A DNA stretch of 51,449 nucleotides from Candidatus Mediterraneibacter stercoripullorum (GCA_019115765.1 DXCZ01000003.1:1-51449); one strand, 5' to 3'; positions 1-7,675 are shown, counted from the stretch's first letter. Numbers and translations are program-made. Notes: generated from the letters alone by a model not told the origin.

Positions 1-26
1 CAACCATGATGCCTACGGATTGTTCC

Positions 27-208
27 GTGCTGCGCACTCCCACATCTACACTCCGTTTCGGTCGGTGCTAAACGCGCGTCACTGGCGCGCAGCACCCTCC
101 CCCATATTCGCATATCGTGGGATATACATCCCACTTTTATGCTCATATCGGGGCGGGTCCCAAGGTCTTTCACCCACTTATGAGCGAGCTCATGTGGGCT
201 CAGACCTT
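27..208. repeat. Cluster of nested inverted repeats
   Basis: Three separate strong hairpins lie side by side. The first pairs GGTGCT (65-70) with AGCACC (91-96) around an inner GCGCG/CGCGC stem; GTGCTGCGC at 27-35 can also pair with GCGCAGCAC at 87-95. The second runs from about 100 to 153, with CCCC/GGGG, GCATA/TATGC and GTGGGAT/ATCCCAC as successive stems. The third pairs AAGGTCT (162-168) with AGACCTT (202-208), enclosing CCCAC/GTGGG and ATGAGC/GCTCAT. No reading frame here looks like a protein. It could be a palindromic intergenic repeat or part of a structured RNA entering from the left; the sequence alone does not decide. The rest of 1-336 holds only the terminator at 240-280. Confidence 0.6.
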
Positions 209-239
209 TTGACCCTGGCATCATATACATTACAGGATA

Positions 240-280
240 AAAAAATAGAGGCGTCGTTCTGCTGTCGGCAGAACGGCGCC
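240..280 (-). terminator. Rho-independent terminator of the DUF1836 gene
   Basis: A 13-bp stem (250-262 with 268-280, one G-T pair) has a 5-nt loop. Read on the minus strand it is followed by a T-rich run (rc of 240-249), which fits termination of the leftward gene ending at 337. Confidence 0.75.
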
Positions 281-336
281 TTAATCATGCCTGCTCTGTT
301 GTTTTGTCACTATTGTCATTATAAAATATAGATCAA

Positions 337-942
337 TCAGGTATCTTTTTTAGCCTGGGAAAACTGATCCAGGATCTTCTCAACGATCATTTTTTTCAGA
401 TATACGTCAAGGCTGAGGCTGCACAGAAAAGAAAAAAGCCGCAGTTCCTCCTGATCTTCTCCCTCGGGAATATCGGGAAAAGCTTCCATTGCTTTTTCAT
501 ACGTTTCTCTGATGTTTTCCTTCAGAGGCTCAATCTGTTCCTTCCCCCGCCGGCAGACCTCGTCGTAGACAGAAACAAGATCCAATTCTCTCCCACCGGA
601 AAAATATTTCTCTTTTAAAGGAGTCAGGACAGTTTCGATATCTTTGATCGAAAGGATATTTTTATAGTAATAAATGAAGATGAGCATCAAAACATGCTCG
701 CGGGTATATTTCTTTTTAACCGGTGGAGGGAGAAGATGATTCTTTGTATAATTGTTGATCATCGTCTTTGTCAGCACTTTATCCTCTTCGTAGCGTTTGG
801 CGGAAGATAGATGCTCATCCATGAAAGTTGTGACCTGGTCCATATACAGGTCGATGTTAGGAATCTCCTCTGGCCGGATATAATCTATCTTTGAGAGGTT
901 TTCCAGAATACTGTTTAACATATCATTTGTATCAATTTTCAT
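337..942 (-). CDS. DUF1836 domain-containing protein
   Basis: A 201-residue protein resembling the DUF1836 family, which is common in Lachnospiraceae and other Firmicutes and has no established function. The family pattern is visible as an N-terminal helix region, then the central KKYTREHVLMLIFIYYYKN stretch and a mostly helical, charged C-terminal half. It is soluble, with no signal peptide or membrane segment. The ATG at 942 has a GAGGTG ribosome site 5 nt upstream, and a consensus promoter lies at 963-991. It is divergent from pcrA and transcribed alone, ending in its own terminator at 240-280. Some family members carry a helix-turn-helix-like N-terminus, so a regulatory role is possible but only inferred. 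Confidence 0.8.
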   Translation of the reverse strand: MKIDTNDMLNSILENLSKIDYIRPEEIPNIDLYMDQVTTFMDEHLSSAKRYEEDKVLTKTMINNYTKNHLLPPPVKKKYTREHVLMLIFIYYYKNILSIKDIETVLTPLKEKYFSGGRELDLVSVYDEVCRRGKEQIEPLKENIRETYEKAMEAFPDIPEGEDQEELRLFSFLCSLSLDVYLKKMIVEKILDQFSQAKKDT

Positions 943-962
943 ATTATCACCTCAATGTGTTT

Positions 963-991
963 ATTATATAGTATTAAAAACCATATGACAA
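963..991 (-). promoter_or_regulatory. Sigma-A promoter of the DUF1836 gene
   Basis: On the minus strand TTGTCA (986-991) and TATAAT (963-968) are separated by exactly 17 nt. This places the transcript start about 15 nt upstream of the start codon at 942. Confidence 0.75.
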
Positions 992-1042
992 GAGCGCGCA
1001 ATAAACTTTTCATGTATGAGTGTACAATAACTTTTTCTGCCA

Positions 1043-1071
1043 TTGACAATCCCCGCCCTGTGACAGATAAT
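1043..1071 (+). promoter_or_regulatory. Sigma-A promoter of pcrA
   Basis: TTGACA (1043-1048) and GATAAT (1066-1071) have a 17-nt spacer. The promoter lies downstream of the longest open-frame start at 955 and so supports the internal ATG at 1111 as the real pcrA start. Confidence 0.8.
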
Positions 1072-1110
1072 GAGAGTCAGACAAAAACAGGAATAGAACA
1101 GGAGAGCCAT

Positions 1111-3387
1111 ATGAGTATTTATGATACATTGAATGAACCCCAGAGAGAGGCGGTGTTTCACACAGACGGCCCGCTGCTGATCCTGGCCGGCGCGGGATCG
1201 GGAAAGACCAGGGTGCTGACCCACAGGATCGCCTATCTGATCGAAGAGCGGGGAGTGAATCCGTGGAATATCCTTGCGATTACATTTACTAATAAAGCGG
1301 CAGATGAGATGCGCCAGAGAGTGGACGGTCTGGTCAGTTTCGGCGCGGAGAGCATATGGGTGAGTACCTTTCATTCCGCCTGTGTCCGTATACTCAGACG
1401 TTTTATCGACAGGCTGGGGTATGAGAACCGTTTTACAATCTACGATACGGACGATCAGAAGACACTGATCAGAGAGGTATGCAGGAAAACAGATGTAGAT
1501 ACGAAGGTCTTCCGGGAGCGGAATCTGCTGGCTGCGATCTCATCTGCGAAAAATGAAATGATCATGCCGGATGAGTTTGAACTGAACACAGCAGGTGATT
1601 TTGCAAAACAGAAGATCGCAAAGGTCTACCGGGAGTATGAGGCTCAGCTGAAGGCCAACAATGCTCTGGATTTTGACGACCTGCTCGTGAAGACTGTGCA
1701 GCTGCTGGAGACACAGCCGGATGTGCTGGAAAATTATCAAGAGAGATTTCGTTATATCATGGTGGATGAGTATCAGGATACGAATACGGTGCAGTTTCGT
1801 CTGGTAAGACTGCTGGCGGGCAAGTACCGCAACCTGTGCGTGGTGGGTGATGACGATCAGTCCATCTATAAGTTCCGTGGTGCAAATATCAGGAATATCC
1901 TGGATTTTGAACATGAATTTCCGGATGCCCGGGTCATCAAACTGGAGCAGAACTACCGTTCCACAGGAAATATCCTGAATGCGGCCAATGGAGTGATCTC
2001 CAACAACAGAGGACGTAAGGAGAAGACGTTATGGACTGACAACGGAGATGGGGAGAAGGTGCAGCTGCGGCAGTTTGATACAGCCTATGATGAGGCGGAT
2101 TTTATCGCTGATGATATCCGCCGCGAGGTAGAGGATGGAGCGGCATATAATGACCACGCTGTACTTTACCGGACTAATGCCCAGTCCCGTATGTTTGAAG
2201 AAAAATTTATCGCCATGAATATTCCTTATAAGATCGTGGGCGGCATTAACTTCTATGCACGCAGGGAAATCAAGGACATTCTGGCTTATCTGAAGACAGT
2301 GGACAATGGCCGTGATGATCTTGCCGTTCGCAGGATCATCAATGTTCCGAAGCGGGGTATCGGCCTGACTACTATTAACCGGATACAGGAGTCAGCTGAT
2401 GAGCGGGGCATCGGATTCTATGAGGCGCTGCTGGCTCCGGATCTGATTCCCGGTGTGGGGAGGAGCGCTTCGAAACTGGATTCCTTTGCAGCTCTGATGG
2501 AATATTTCAAAAGCAGGGCGCAGCAGGCAGACATTTCTGATCTGCTTCGCGAGATTATAGAGAAGACGGGGTATGTAGAGAATCTTGAGGCTGACGACAA
2601 GGAAGACGCAGAAGCCAGGATTCAGAACATTGACGAGTTGATCAACAAAGCCGCGGCTTATGAGGAAGACTGTCAGGACCGGGGAGAGCCGGCTCTGCTC
2701 AGTGGATTCCTGGAGGAAATCGCTCTGGTGGCGGATATTGACAGTCTGGATGAGGAACAGGATTATGTGGTGCTGATGACGCTCCACAGTGCAAAGGGAC
2801 TTGAATTCTCTCATGTATATCTGGCGGGAATGGAGGATGGTCTGTTCCCCAGCTATATGACCATCACATCCGATAATGAAGAGGACCTGGAGGAGGAGCG
2901 CAGGCTATGCTACGTAGGGATTACACGTGCGGAACAGAAGCTGACTCTGACCTGTGCAAGGCGGAGGATGGTGCGTGGAGAGACCCAGTATAATAAGACG
3001 TCCCGATTCATCAGGGAGATTCCCCGGGAACTGATCGATACCGGGCATAAGAAGATTGAGGAAGGTCAGGATATCCCGATTCAGAATACATACGCCCACG
3101 CGAAGCAGGCGTTCCATGCCCAGGCATTTGCAGGTGTTGGAAAACGGATATCAGGCGGTGCGGGCAGGCAGCCTTTTTCTGCGCTGCAGAAGGGCAGCCA
3201 GCTGACTGCCCAGAAAGGCGGAGAACTGGGATATGAGGTAGGAGACAGGGTACGCCATGTGAAATTCGGGGAAGGAACTGTGCTGGAGATCAAGGAAGGC
3301 GGCAGGGATCATGAAGTCACTGTGAACTTTGACAGTGTCGGGGTGAGGAAGATGTTTGCCATGTTCGCCAGACTGGTCAGGGTATAG
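1111..3387 (+). CDS. pcrA: ATP-dependent DNA helicase PcrA (UvrD/Rep family)
   Basis: A 758-residue superfamily 1A 3'-5' DNA helicase used in repair, replication restart and plasmid replication. The Q motif (NEPQREAV) is followed by Walker A AGAGSGKT at residues 26-33, motif Ia TFTNKAA, Walker B VDEYQDTN, motif III GDDDQSIYKFRGA, motif IV QNYRS, motif V TLHSAKGLEF and motif VI YVGITRAE. The C-terminus has the Tudor-like tail typical of PcrA (GDRVRHVKFGEGTV), which in homologues binds RNA polymerase. Length fits the family (about 720-760). The frame stays open upstream to 955, but that part lies before and across the promoter, and the ATG at 1111 has a GGAGA site. Confidence 0.95.
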   Translation: MSIYDTLNEPQREAVFHTDGPLLILAGAGSGKTRVLTHRIAYLIEERGVNPWNILAITFTNKAADEMRQRVDGLVSFGAESIWVSTFHSACVRILRRFIDRLGYENRFTIYDTDDQKTLIREVCRKTDVDTKVFRERNLLAAISSAKNEMIMPDEFELNTAGDFAKQKIAKVYREYEAQLKANNALDFDDLLVKTVQLLETQPDVLENYQERFRYIMVDEYQDTNTVQFRLVRLLAGKYRNLCVVGDDDQSIYKFRGANIRNILDFEHEFPDARVIKLEQNYRSTGNILNAANGVISNNRGRKEKTLWTDNGDGEKVQLRQFDTAYDEADFIADDIRREVEDGAAYNDHAVLYRTNAQSRMFEEKFIAMNIPYKIVGGINFYARREIKDILAYLKTVDNGRDDLAVRRIINVPKRGIGLTTINRIQESADERGIGFYEALLAPDLIPGVGRSASKLDSFAALMEYFKSRAQQADISDLLREIIEKTGYVENLEADDKEDAEARIQNIDELINKAAAYEEDCQDRGEPALLSGFLEEIALVADIDSLDEEQDYVVLMTLHSAKGLEFSHVYLAGMEDGLFPSYMTITSDNEEDLEEERRLCYVGITRAEQKLTLTCARRRMVRGETQYNKTSRFIREIPRELIDTGHKKIEEGQDIPIQNTYAHAKQAFHAQAFAGVGKRISGGAGRQPFSALQKGSQLTAQKGGELGYEVGDRVRHVKFGEGTVLEIKEGGRDHEVTVNFDSVGVRKMFAMFARLVRV

Positions 3388-3505
3388 GATTTCTCTATAA
3401 AATTTTGCCCAAGAATTTGACATAAATCAGTAGTAATCTGAAAATGATAGTGGTATAATAACAGAAAGTAACCGCCGCCTGAGGGTGGGGAAAGGACGTG
3501 TAGAT

Positions 3506-3748
3506 ATGAACAAAAAAATAGAAGACCTGATCGCTGAATCAAAATTAACTGAACTGCTGAAGAGAAATGATGCCGAGAAACAGAAAAATACGGTGATCTG
3601 GATTCTGGCGATCATCGGAGCGGTCGCAGCGGTGGCGGCTATTGCATATGCAGTATACCGTTTCTTTACACCGGATTATCTGGAAGATTTTGAGGATGAT
3701 TTCGATGATGATTTTGATGACTACTTCAACGAGGATGATCAGGTTTAA
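3506..3748 (+). CDS. Small single-pass membrane protein with acidic tail
   Basis: An 80-residue protein of no recognised family. It has a charged N-terminal segment (about 1-30), one hydrophobic membrane span (about residues 31-52, Ala/Ile/Val rich), and a C-terminal tail made almost only of Asp, Glu, Phe and Tyr. The start chosen is the ATG at 3506, behind AAAGGACG; an in-frame GTG or ATG-like start at 3485 would overlap the ribosome site. It stands between pcrA and the rRNA methyltransferase gene and ends in its own terminator. The acidic tail could bind cations or a partner at the membrane, but nothing in the sequence fixes a function. A TATAAT-like box at 3455-3461 has no good -35 partner. 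Confidence 0.7.
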   Translation: MNKKIEDLIAESKLTELLKRNDAEKQKNTVIWILAIIGAVAAVAAIAYAVYRFFTPDYLEDFEDDFDDDFDDYFNEDDQV

Positions 3749-3776
3749 AGACCGGGCATTGTGAAAGGAACAGAAT

Positions 3777-3820
3777 ACAGGCAGGATGTGGTGAAAAAAC
3801 TGCACCCTGCCTGTTTTATT
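3777..3820 (+). terminator. Rho-independent terminator
   Basis: ACAGGCAGG (3777-3785) pairs with CCTGCCTGT (3806-3814), followed by TTTTATT. It separates the small membrane protein gene from the methyltransferase gene. Confidence 0.75.
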
Positions 3821-3833
3821 GCGGGAGGAAAAC

Positions 3834-5201
3834 ATGAAAAAAGGTATGGTTTATGAAGGGACGATCAGCCGGGTGGATTTCCCTAACAAAGGGATTGTCT
3901 ATATTCCTGAGGAAGACAGACTTGTTACAGTAAAAAATGGGATGCCGGGTCAGAAGATACGTTTTGTAATAAATAAATTCAAAAAAGGAAATGCAGAAGG
4001 CAGGCTTCTTGAAGTACTGGAGAAGTCTCCTCTGGAGACAAGAAGACCGGTGTGCAGCATATTTCCGGCCTGTGGGGGATGCATGTACCAGACTATGCCC
4101 TATGAAGAGCAGATCAAGATGAAGGAAGGGCAGATCCGCCGTATCATGGACGAAGTGGTACAGGGGGATTATATTTTCGAGGGTGTGAAATCCAGCCCGA
4201 AGGAGTTCGGATACCGGAATAAGATGGAGTTCTCCTTCGGGGATGAGTACAAAGATGGTCCCCTCTCACTGGGACTTCACAAAAAGGGCAGTACTTATGA
4301 TATCCTGACTGCGTCAGACTGCAGGCTGGTTCATGAGGATATGAACAGAATCCTTGTATGTGTCCTGAAATATTTTCAGAAGCAGAATGTCTGTTACTAC
4401 AGAAAGATGCAGCATGAGGGGTACCTCCGTCATCTGCTGCTCAGACGTGGTGACACCACAGGAGAGATTCTGGTCAGTCTGGTGACCACCTCCCAGGAGG
4501 AGCATGACCTGAAGCCTCTTGCAGATGAACTGCTGAGTCTGGAACTGGAGGGCCGGATTGTGGGGATCCTTCATATTATCAATGATTCCCTCTCGGATGT
4601 AGTACAGAGTGATGAGACAAGGATTCTCTGGGGACAGGATTACTTCTACGAAAAGATCCTTGGACTGGAGTTCAAGATCACACCTTTCTCTTTCTTCCAG
4701 CCGAATTCCCGTGGAGCAGAGGTGCTCTATGAGATTGTTCGGGAATACATTGGTGATATCCGTGACATGACTGTATTCGATCTGTTCAGCGGTACTGGAA
4801 CCATCAGCCAGGTGCTGGCTCCTGTTGCAAAGCAGGTGGTGGGTGTAGAGATTGTGGAGGAGGCAGTAGAAGCTGCGAAAGAAAACGCTGCAAGGAATGG
4901 TATTTCCAACTGTAAATTCATAGTGGGCGATGTATTTCAGGTGCTGGATCAGATTCAGGAAAAGCCGGATGTGATCGTCCTGGATCCGCCGAGAGACGGC
5001 ATCCATCCGAAGGCTCTGCCGAAGATCCTGGATTATGACGTGGAGAGAATTATATATATTTCCTGTAAGATGACAAGTCTGGCGAGAGATCTGGCAGTGA
5101 TACAGGCAAAAGGGTACCGGGTGGAGAAGATGACGGCGGTAGATCAGTTCTGCGAGACAGTGCATTGCGAAGTCATCGCTTTGGTCTCGCGTATAAAGTA
5201 G
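3834..5201 (+). CDS. rlmD: 23S rRNA (uracil-5)-methyltransferase, RlmD/RlmCD family
   Basis: A 455-residue TrmA-family enzyme that methylates C5 of a uridine in 23S rRNA using S-adenosylmethionine. An N-terminal TRAM domain (about 1-60) precedes an iron-sulfur cysteine set (C74, C80, C83 and a later Cys in ASDCRLV). The catalytic domain has SAM motif FDLFSGTGTIS, the DPPRDG motif, the nucleophile cysteine in YISCK and the C-terminal FCETVHCE glutamate. The ATG at 3834 has a GGGAGGA site; the open frame begins at 3819. Firmicute members often act on both U747 and U1939, so RlmCD is equally possible. The exact target cannot be read from sequence. Confidence 0.88.
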   Translation: MKKGMVYEGTISRVDFPNKGIVYIPEEDRLVTVKNGMPGQKIRFVINKFKKGNAEGRLLEVLEKSPLETRRPVCSIFPACGGCMYQTMPYEEQIKMKEGQIRRIMDEVVQGDYIFEGVKSSPKEFGYRNKMEFSFGDEYKDGPLSLGLHKKGSTYDILTASDCRLVHEDMNRILVCVLKYFQKQNVCYYRKMQHEGYLRHLLLRRGDTTGEILVSLVTTSQEEHDLKPLADELLSLELEGRIVGILHIINDSLSDVVQSDETRILWGQDYFYEKILGLEFKITPFSFFQPNSRGAEVLYEIVREYIGDIRDMTVFDLFSGTGTISQVLAPVAKQVVGVEIVEEAVEAAKENAARNGISNCKFIVGDVFQVLDQIQEKPDVIVLDPPRDGIHPKALPKILDYDVERIIYISCKMTSLARDLAVIQAKGYRVEKMTAVDQFCETVHCEVIALVSRIK

Positions 5202-5310
5202 TAGCGCTAAAAGGTCTAACCCAAGGTGAAAGAAAGGGTTATATATTATCCGTATCTGTGTTAAAATCATTTTAGCAAGCGGGCGCAGTCCCGGGATGGA
5301 GCGTGAGTTT

Positions 5311-5787
5311 ATGACAGAAGAGAGAAAAGTAAGTGATTCAATTGTAGAGACTGTTCATCTGATCCGCCCGAACCATATGAATGCTGCAGGGCGGCTGTTC
5401 GGAGGAATGCTGATGCAGTGGCTGGATGAGGTTGCAGGGCTGGTGGCCAAGCGTCATACCAGATCCAATGTTATTACAGCATCAGTAGATAATCTTAGAT
5501 TTATACATGGTGCTTATGACGGAGAGATGGTTGTCATCATAGGAAAAGCCACTTATGTGGGAAATACATCTATGGAAGTTCGTGTTGATACCTATGTGGA
5601 GAATCTGCAAGACGGAATGAGACACCCTATCAATCGGGCCTATTTTACTATGGTGGCCCTGGATGAAAATGACAGACCTAAACGTGTCCCGAGGCTGATC
5701 CTTGAGACAGAAGCGGAAAAGGGAGAGTGGGAGGCGGCTGAGAAGCGCCGTCAGATGCGTATGCAGAGAAAGGCAGAAGGATTCTGA
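5311..5787 (+). CDS. Acyl-CoA thioesterase, hotdog fold (YciA/BACH type)
   Basis: A 158-residue single hotdog-domain protein that probably hydrolyses acyl-CoA to free acid and CoA in the cytoplasm. Family features include HLIRPNHMNAAGRLFGGMLMQWLDEVAG at about residues 17-44, which carries the Asn and Asp/Glu of the active site, and the following ASVDNLRF strand. The C-terminus is a charged helix. Two ATG codons are in frame; the second (5311) has GGAG 8 nt upstream and is preferred over 5296. Upstream lies a short hairpin (AACCC/GGGTT, 5218-5240) and a weak promoter-like pair. Substrate chain length is unknown. Confidence 0.85.
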   Translation: MTEERKVSDSIVETVHLIRPNHMNAAGRLFGGMLMQWLDEVAGLVAKRHTRSNVITASVDNLRFIHGAYDGEMVVIIGKATYVGNTSMEVRVDTYVENLQDGMRHPINRAYFTMVALDENDRPKRVPRLILETEAEKGEWEAAEKRRQMRMQRKAEGF

Positions 5788-5816
5788 ACCGGCAGAGAAT
5801 AAGGCTCTCGGGAACC

Positions 5817-5840
5817 ATATTCTTGGGAATATCATTTTTT
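5817..5840 (+). terminator. Possible weak terminator
   Basis: A 6-bp stem ATATTC/GAATAT (5817-5822 with 5827-5832) is followed by CATTTTTT. The stem is AT-rich, so efficiency is doubtful. It sits between the thioesterase gene and the convergent small gene ending at 5889. Confidence 0.4.
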
Positions 5841-5888
5841 AAAATGTTCTTTCTTAAGAAATATCCTTCTGCCTTTTAAGAGGTGCTT

Positions 5889-6173
5889 TCAGGAGTTGTG
5901 TTTTCGGAAGAGAGAGTCTGTCATTTTAAGCATCCGGTCGATCTGTTCCTGCTCTTCTTTTGGCTTTCCTTCTTTTAATATGTCGAGGATCAGGGCAACC
6001 TCATCCGGCGTAAATCGGAGCCCCTGCTTATTGGCTCCGGTGATCAGTGCCATCATAACAGGAACCAGATCACGGCCTGATTTCCCAGAGGTCTTTGACG
6101 CTGCCATCCGGATCAGCTCAAGTTTGGCCGGATCTATATTTTGCATTGCGGGATTATTCATCCATTCATTCAT
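5889..6173 (-). CDS. Small hypothetical protein, downstream of the Met-rich gene
   Basis: A 94-residue soluble, helical protein of unrecognised function. It starts MNEWMNNPAMQNIDPAKLELI and contains a middle segment with GKSGRDLVPVMMALITGANKQG and a C-terminal PDEVALILDILKEG. The start at 6173 lies 9 nt after a GGAG site; the alternative ATG at 6179 is only 3 nt from it. It overlaps the end of the upstream gene (6166) by 8 nt, so the two are translationally coupled and likely act together. The open frame extends further upstream to 6299, but that part lies inside the upstream gene. No database family is recalled with confidence. Confidence 0.65.
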   Translation of the reverse strand: MNEWMNNPAMQNIDPAKLELIRMAASKTSGKSGRDLVPVMMALITGANKQGLRFTPDEVALILDILKEGKPKEEQEQIDRMLKMTDSLFRKHNS

Positions 6174-6732
6174 ATTCATTATCTCCTTTTTCCATTTCTT
6201 CATGATCCACAATAATTCCGGAGCCGTCCTGATGCGGGCTGCCCTGAAGAGGCTCGCCTGCATTGGCGGAGGAGTTCTGTTCGCCGGAAAAAATATCACT
6301 ATATTCCCGGAACACTTCCTGCTGCTCCGGGGTGAGCATGGCGGCAGCCAGATCCATGGGATTGGAGGGCCCGTTACTGTTTCCCATCGTTTCTTTCATT
6401 ATTTCCGCCATTTCCATCATACTCTTCATATTTATGATCATATCAAGCATATCCTGTTCTCTGCTTCCAAGATAGGGTTTGATAATCTCAAGAATGTCAG
6501 GAAAAGATGAAAAAGCCCCATCCTCATCATGAAACATCTGTGCATGAATGCCATTTCGTCTGCCCTGAAACAGATGGAATGTTCTGCGAAGCTCCAGAAA
6601 TTTACAGCAGGCAGCAGTGGTTTTCTGTGCAGATCCTGACATGTAAGGGATGAGAGCCTTCATAATCTGTAGTTCAGGCGACGTGATCATTTCGTCAAAA
6701 GGTGTCATAGGCATGGATGATTTATTTTCCAT
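6166..6732 (-). CDS. Met-rich hypothetical protein
   Basis: A 188-residue soluble protein without a recognised family. The N-terminal half looks globular (PFDEMITSPELQIMKALIPYM), the middle is very methionine-rich (INMKSMMEMAEIMKETM), and the C-terminal third is low-complexity with many Asn, Gly, Glu and His. The likely start is the ATG at 6732, preceded by GGGGGAGTG. It forms a two-gene unit with the 94-residue protein downstream. Its position beside two genes with sigma-K-like promoters suggests a sporulation link, but no sigma-K-like site was found in front of this gene, so that is weak inference. Confidence 0.65.
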   Translation of the reverse strand: MENKSSMPMTPFDEMITSPELQIMKALIPYMSGSAQKTTAACCKFLELRRTFHLFQGRRNGIHAQMFHDEDGAFSSFPDILEIIKPYLGSREQDMLDMIINMKSMMEMAEIMKETMGNSNGPSNPMDLAAAMLTPEQQEVFREYSDIFSGEQNSSANAGEPLQGSPHQDGSGIIVDHEEMEKGDNEYE

Positions 6733-6885
6733 AAAACACTCCCCCGGTCCGGATTCAGTTCCGGAAATAAAGCTGCAGTGTGGATCTATGGCCGCGCCGA
6801 CTGTAGGGCACGGCAGAAAATGTCTCCTTCTCAGATATATATGAGATTGGGAATCGATTTATGAATTGAGGAAAGAATATAAATA

Positions 6886-6912
6886 ACGCGGCTTTTAAAA
6901 AAGCATATTATA
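6886..6912 (+). promoter_or_regulatory. Sigma-K-like promoter for a small gene
   Basis: AC at 6886-6887, a 16-nt spacer and CATATTATA at 6904-6912 match the known sigma-K pattern (AC, N16-17, CATANNNTA). It ends 32 nt before the ATG at 6945. Sigma-E shares the CATA core, so the exact sporulation sigma factor is inferred. Confidence 0.5.
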
Positions 6913-6944
6913 TTGAAAAGAGATGGAGAAAGGATGAAAAAATA

Positions 6945-7133
6945 ATGTCGAGAAAACTGGTCATTGATGGAAATGCAGTGTATGAGATTGATGAGGACTG
7001 TATGCTCAGGCGGCGGCTTGACCATAAAGAGGAGACAGATGGCACAGGGAAGGAACGAAGAAATAATGCCCGTGAGCAAAAGAAGGATACTAATTGCTCT
7101 GACAGAATATCTTCCGGCGGGAAAAAATATTGA
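6945..7133 (+). CDS. Small charged hypothetical protein
   Basis: A 62-residue protein beginning MSRKLVIDGNAVYEIDEDCM, then a strongly basic and hydrophilic remainder with many Arg, Lys, Asn and Asp. No membrane segment or signal is present. The ATG at 6945 follows an AGAAAGGA ribosome site. The N-terminal LVIDGNAVYEIDEDC motif looks like a conserved small protein, though no family name is recalled. A sigma-K-like promoter (6886-6912) suggests late mother-cell expression. A second frame starting at 7039 overlaps its last third, so a frameshift between the two is possible. Confidence 0.55.
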   Translation: MSRKLVIDGNAVYEIDEDCMLRRRLDHKEETDGTGKERRNNAREQKKDTNCSDRISSGGKKY

Positions 7134-7233
7134 TTTCAGTAAAATGAATACTGAACAGTATGAAGCACTTTTCGAGAGAAAAAGAAGGATGTGCGGCCGG
7201 AAAACCGCACATCCTTCTTTTACTGAACTTTAA
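7039..7233 (+). CDS. Possible overlapping small ORF
   Basis: A 64-residue frame with ATG at 7039 behind AGAGGAGACAG, overlapping the preceding small gene in another frame. Its middle (RILIALTEYLPAGKNIDFSK) reads like real protein. The last 17 or so residues are encoded by the perfect 16-bp stem of the terminator at 7181-7220, which argues that its 3' end is accidental or truncated. It could be the true continuation of the 6945 gene after a frameshift. Low confidence. Confidence 0.3.
   Translation: MAQGRNEEIMPVSKRRILIALTEYLPAGKNIDFSKMNTEQYEALFERKRRMCGRKTAHPSFTEL
7181..7220. terminator. Bidirectional terminator, perfect 16-bp stem
   Basis: AAAGAAGGATGTGCGG (7181-7196) is perfectly complementary to 7205-7220, with an 8-nt loop. 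T-runs follow the stem on both strands, so it can end the rightward small genes and the leftward cysteine-rich gene. Confidence 0.85.
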
Positions 7234-7264
7234 GAATACAACTTTGTAATTGATCAAATACTGA

Positions 7265-7477
7265 TCAGCAGCCGCATCCGTTATTTCCGAAACCGCCGCA
7301 GCAGCACAGAAGCAGGATGATCCACAGGCAGCTATCATTGCCGCATCCGTTTCCGCTGAAAGTATTTCCGCCGCATCCGCCGCAGCAGGCAAGAAGCAGA
7401 ATGATCCACAGGCAGGAAGACATTCCGTTTCCGTTTTCGCATCCACATCCACAGTTTGTAGCAGTTAAATCACTCAT
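7265..7477 (-). CDS. High-cysteine small protein (chorion class HCB-type)
   Basis: A 70-residue protein with 14 cysteines and many Gly and Asn. It resembles the Firmicute proteins annotated as chorion class high-cysteine HCB protein 13. The segment SCLWIILLL occurs twice, at residues 21-29 and 49-57, each time followed by a Cys-Gly run, so the protein is an internal duplication of about 28 residues. Each copy is a short hydrophobic hairpin-like element between Cys/Gly-rich linkers. The ATG at 7477 follows TGGAGG, and a sigma-K-like promoter lies at 7511-7537. Late mother-cell expression and crosslinking in a spore surface layer are plausible inferences; function is not established. Confidence 0.7.
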   Translation of the reverse strand: MSDLTATNCGCGCENGNGMSSCLWIILLLACCGGCGGNTFSGNGCGNDSCLWIILLLCCCGGFGNNGCGC

Positions 7478-7510
7478 GTTAAATCCTCCATTTGGGTTTA
7501 TTTACAGTTT

Positions 7511-7537
7511 TATATTATGCCTGCGCCAGAAAAGTGT
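7511..7537 (-). promoter_or_regulatory. Sigma-K-like promoter of the high-cysteine gene
   Basis: On the minus strand AC (7536-7537), a 16-nt spacer and CATAATATA (7511-7519) match AC-N16-CATANNNTA. The left edge of the repeat unit at 7541 lies only 3 bp upstream of its -35 element. Confidence 0.55.
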
Positions 7538-7540
7538 GCT

Positions 7541-7620
7541 TCGGGGACGTAGTTAAATTGAATTTTGCTACGTCCCCGATTGAGTTTCAGGGTGTCCCCA
7601 ATTGGATTTTGCCCTGTCCC
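7541..7620. repeat. Left inverted array of the subtilase unit
   Basis: Three 22-nt units in exact phase (7599-7620, 7577-7598, 7555-7576, read on the minus strand) start GGGACAGGG, GGGACACCC and GGGACGTAG. The outer end is a 12-bp hairpin stem (7541-7552 with 7568-7579). Confidence 0.8.
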
Positions 7621-7675
7621 AAAATGGAAACAATTAACAATTTGAGGAATATCTTAATTGAAAAAAGGTATTTTT

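Noticed and set aside
20-331. A 103-codon open frame on the plus strand
   Set aside because: It runs across three hairpins and a terminator, has no ribosome site and has an unprotein-like composition.
964-1374. Long open frames on the opposite strand of pcrA and other genes
   Set aside because: They are shadows of strongly supported genes, without ribosome sites or family motifs.
3421-3461. Promoter TTGACA (3417) with TATAAT (3455)
   Set aside because: The spacer is about 31 nt, too long for one promoter.
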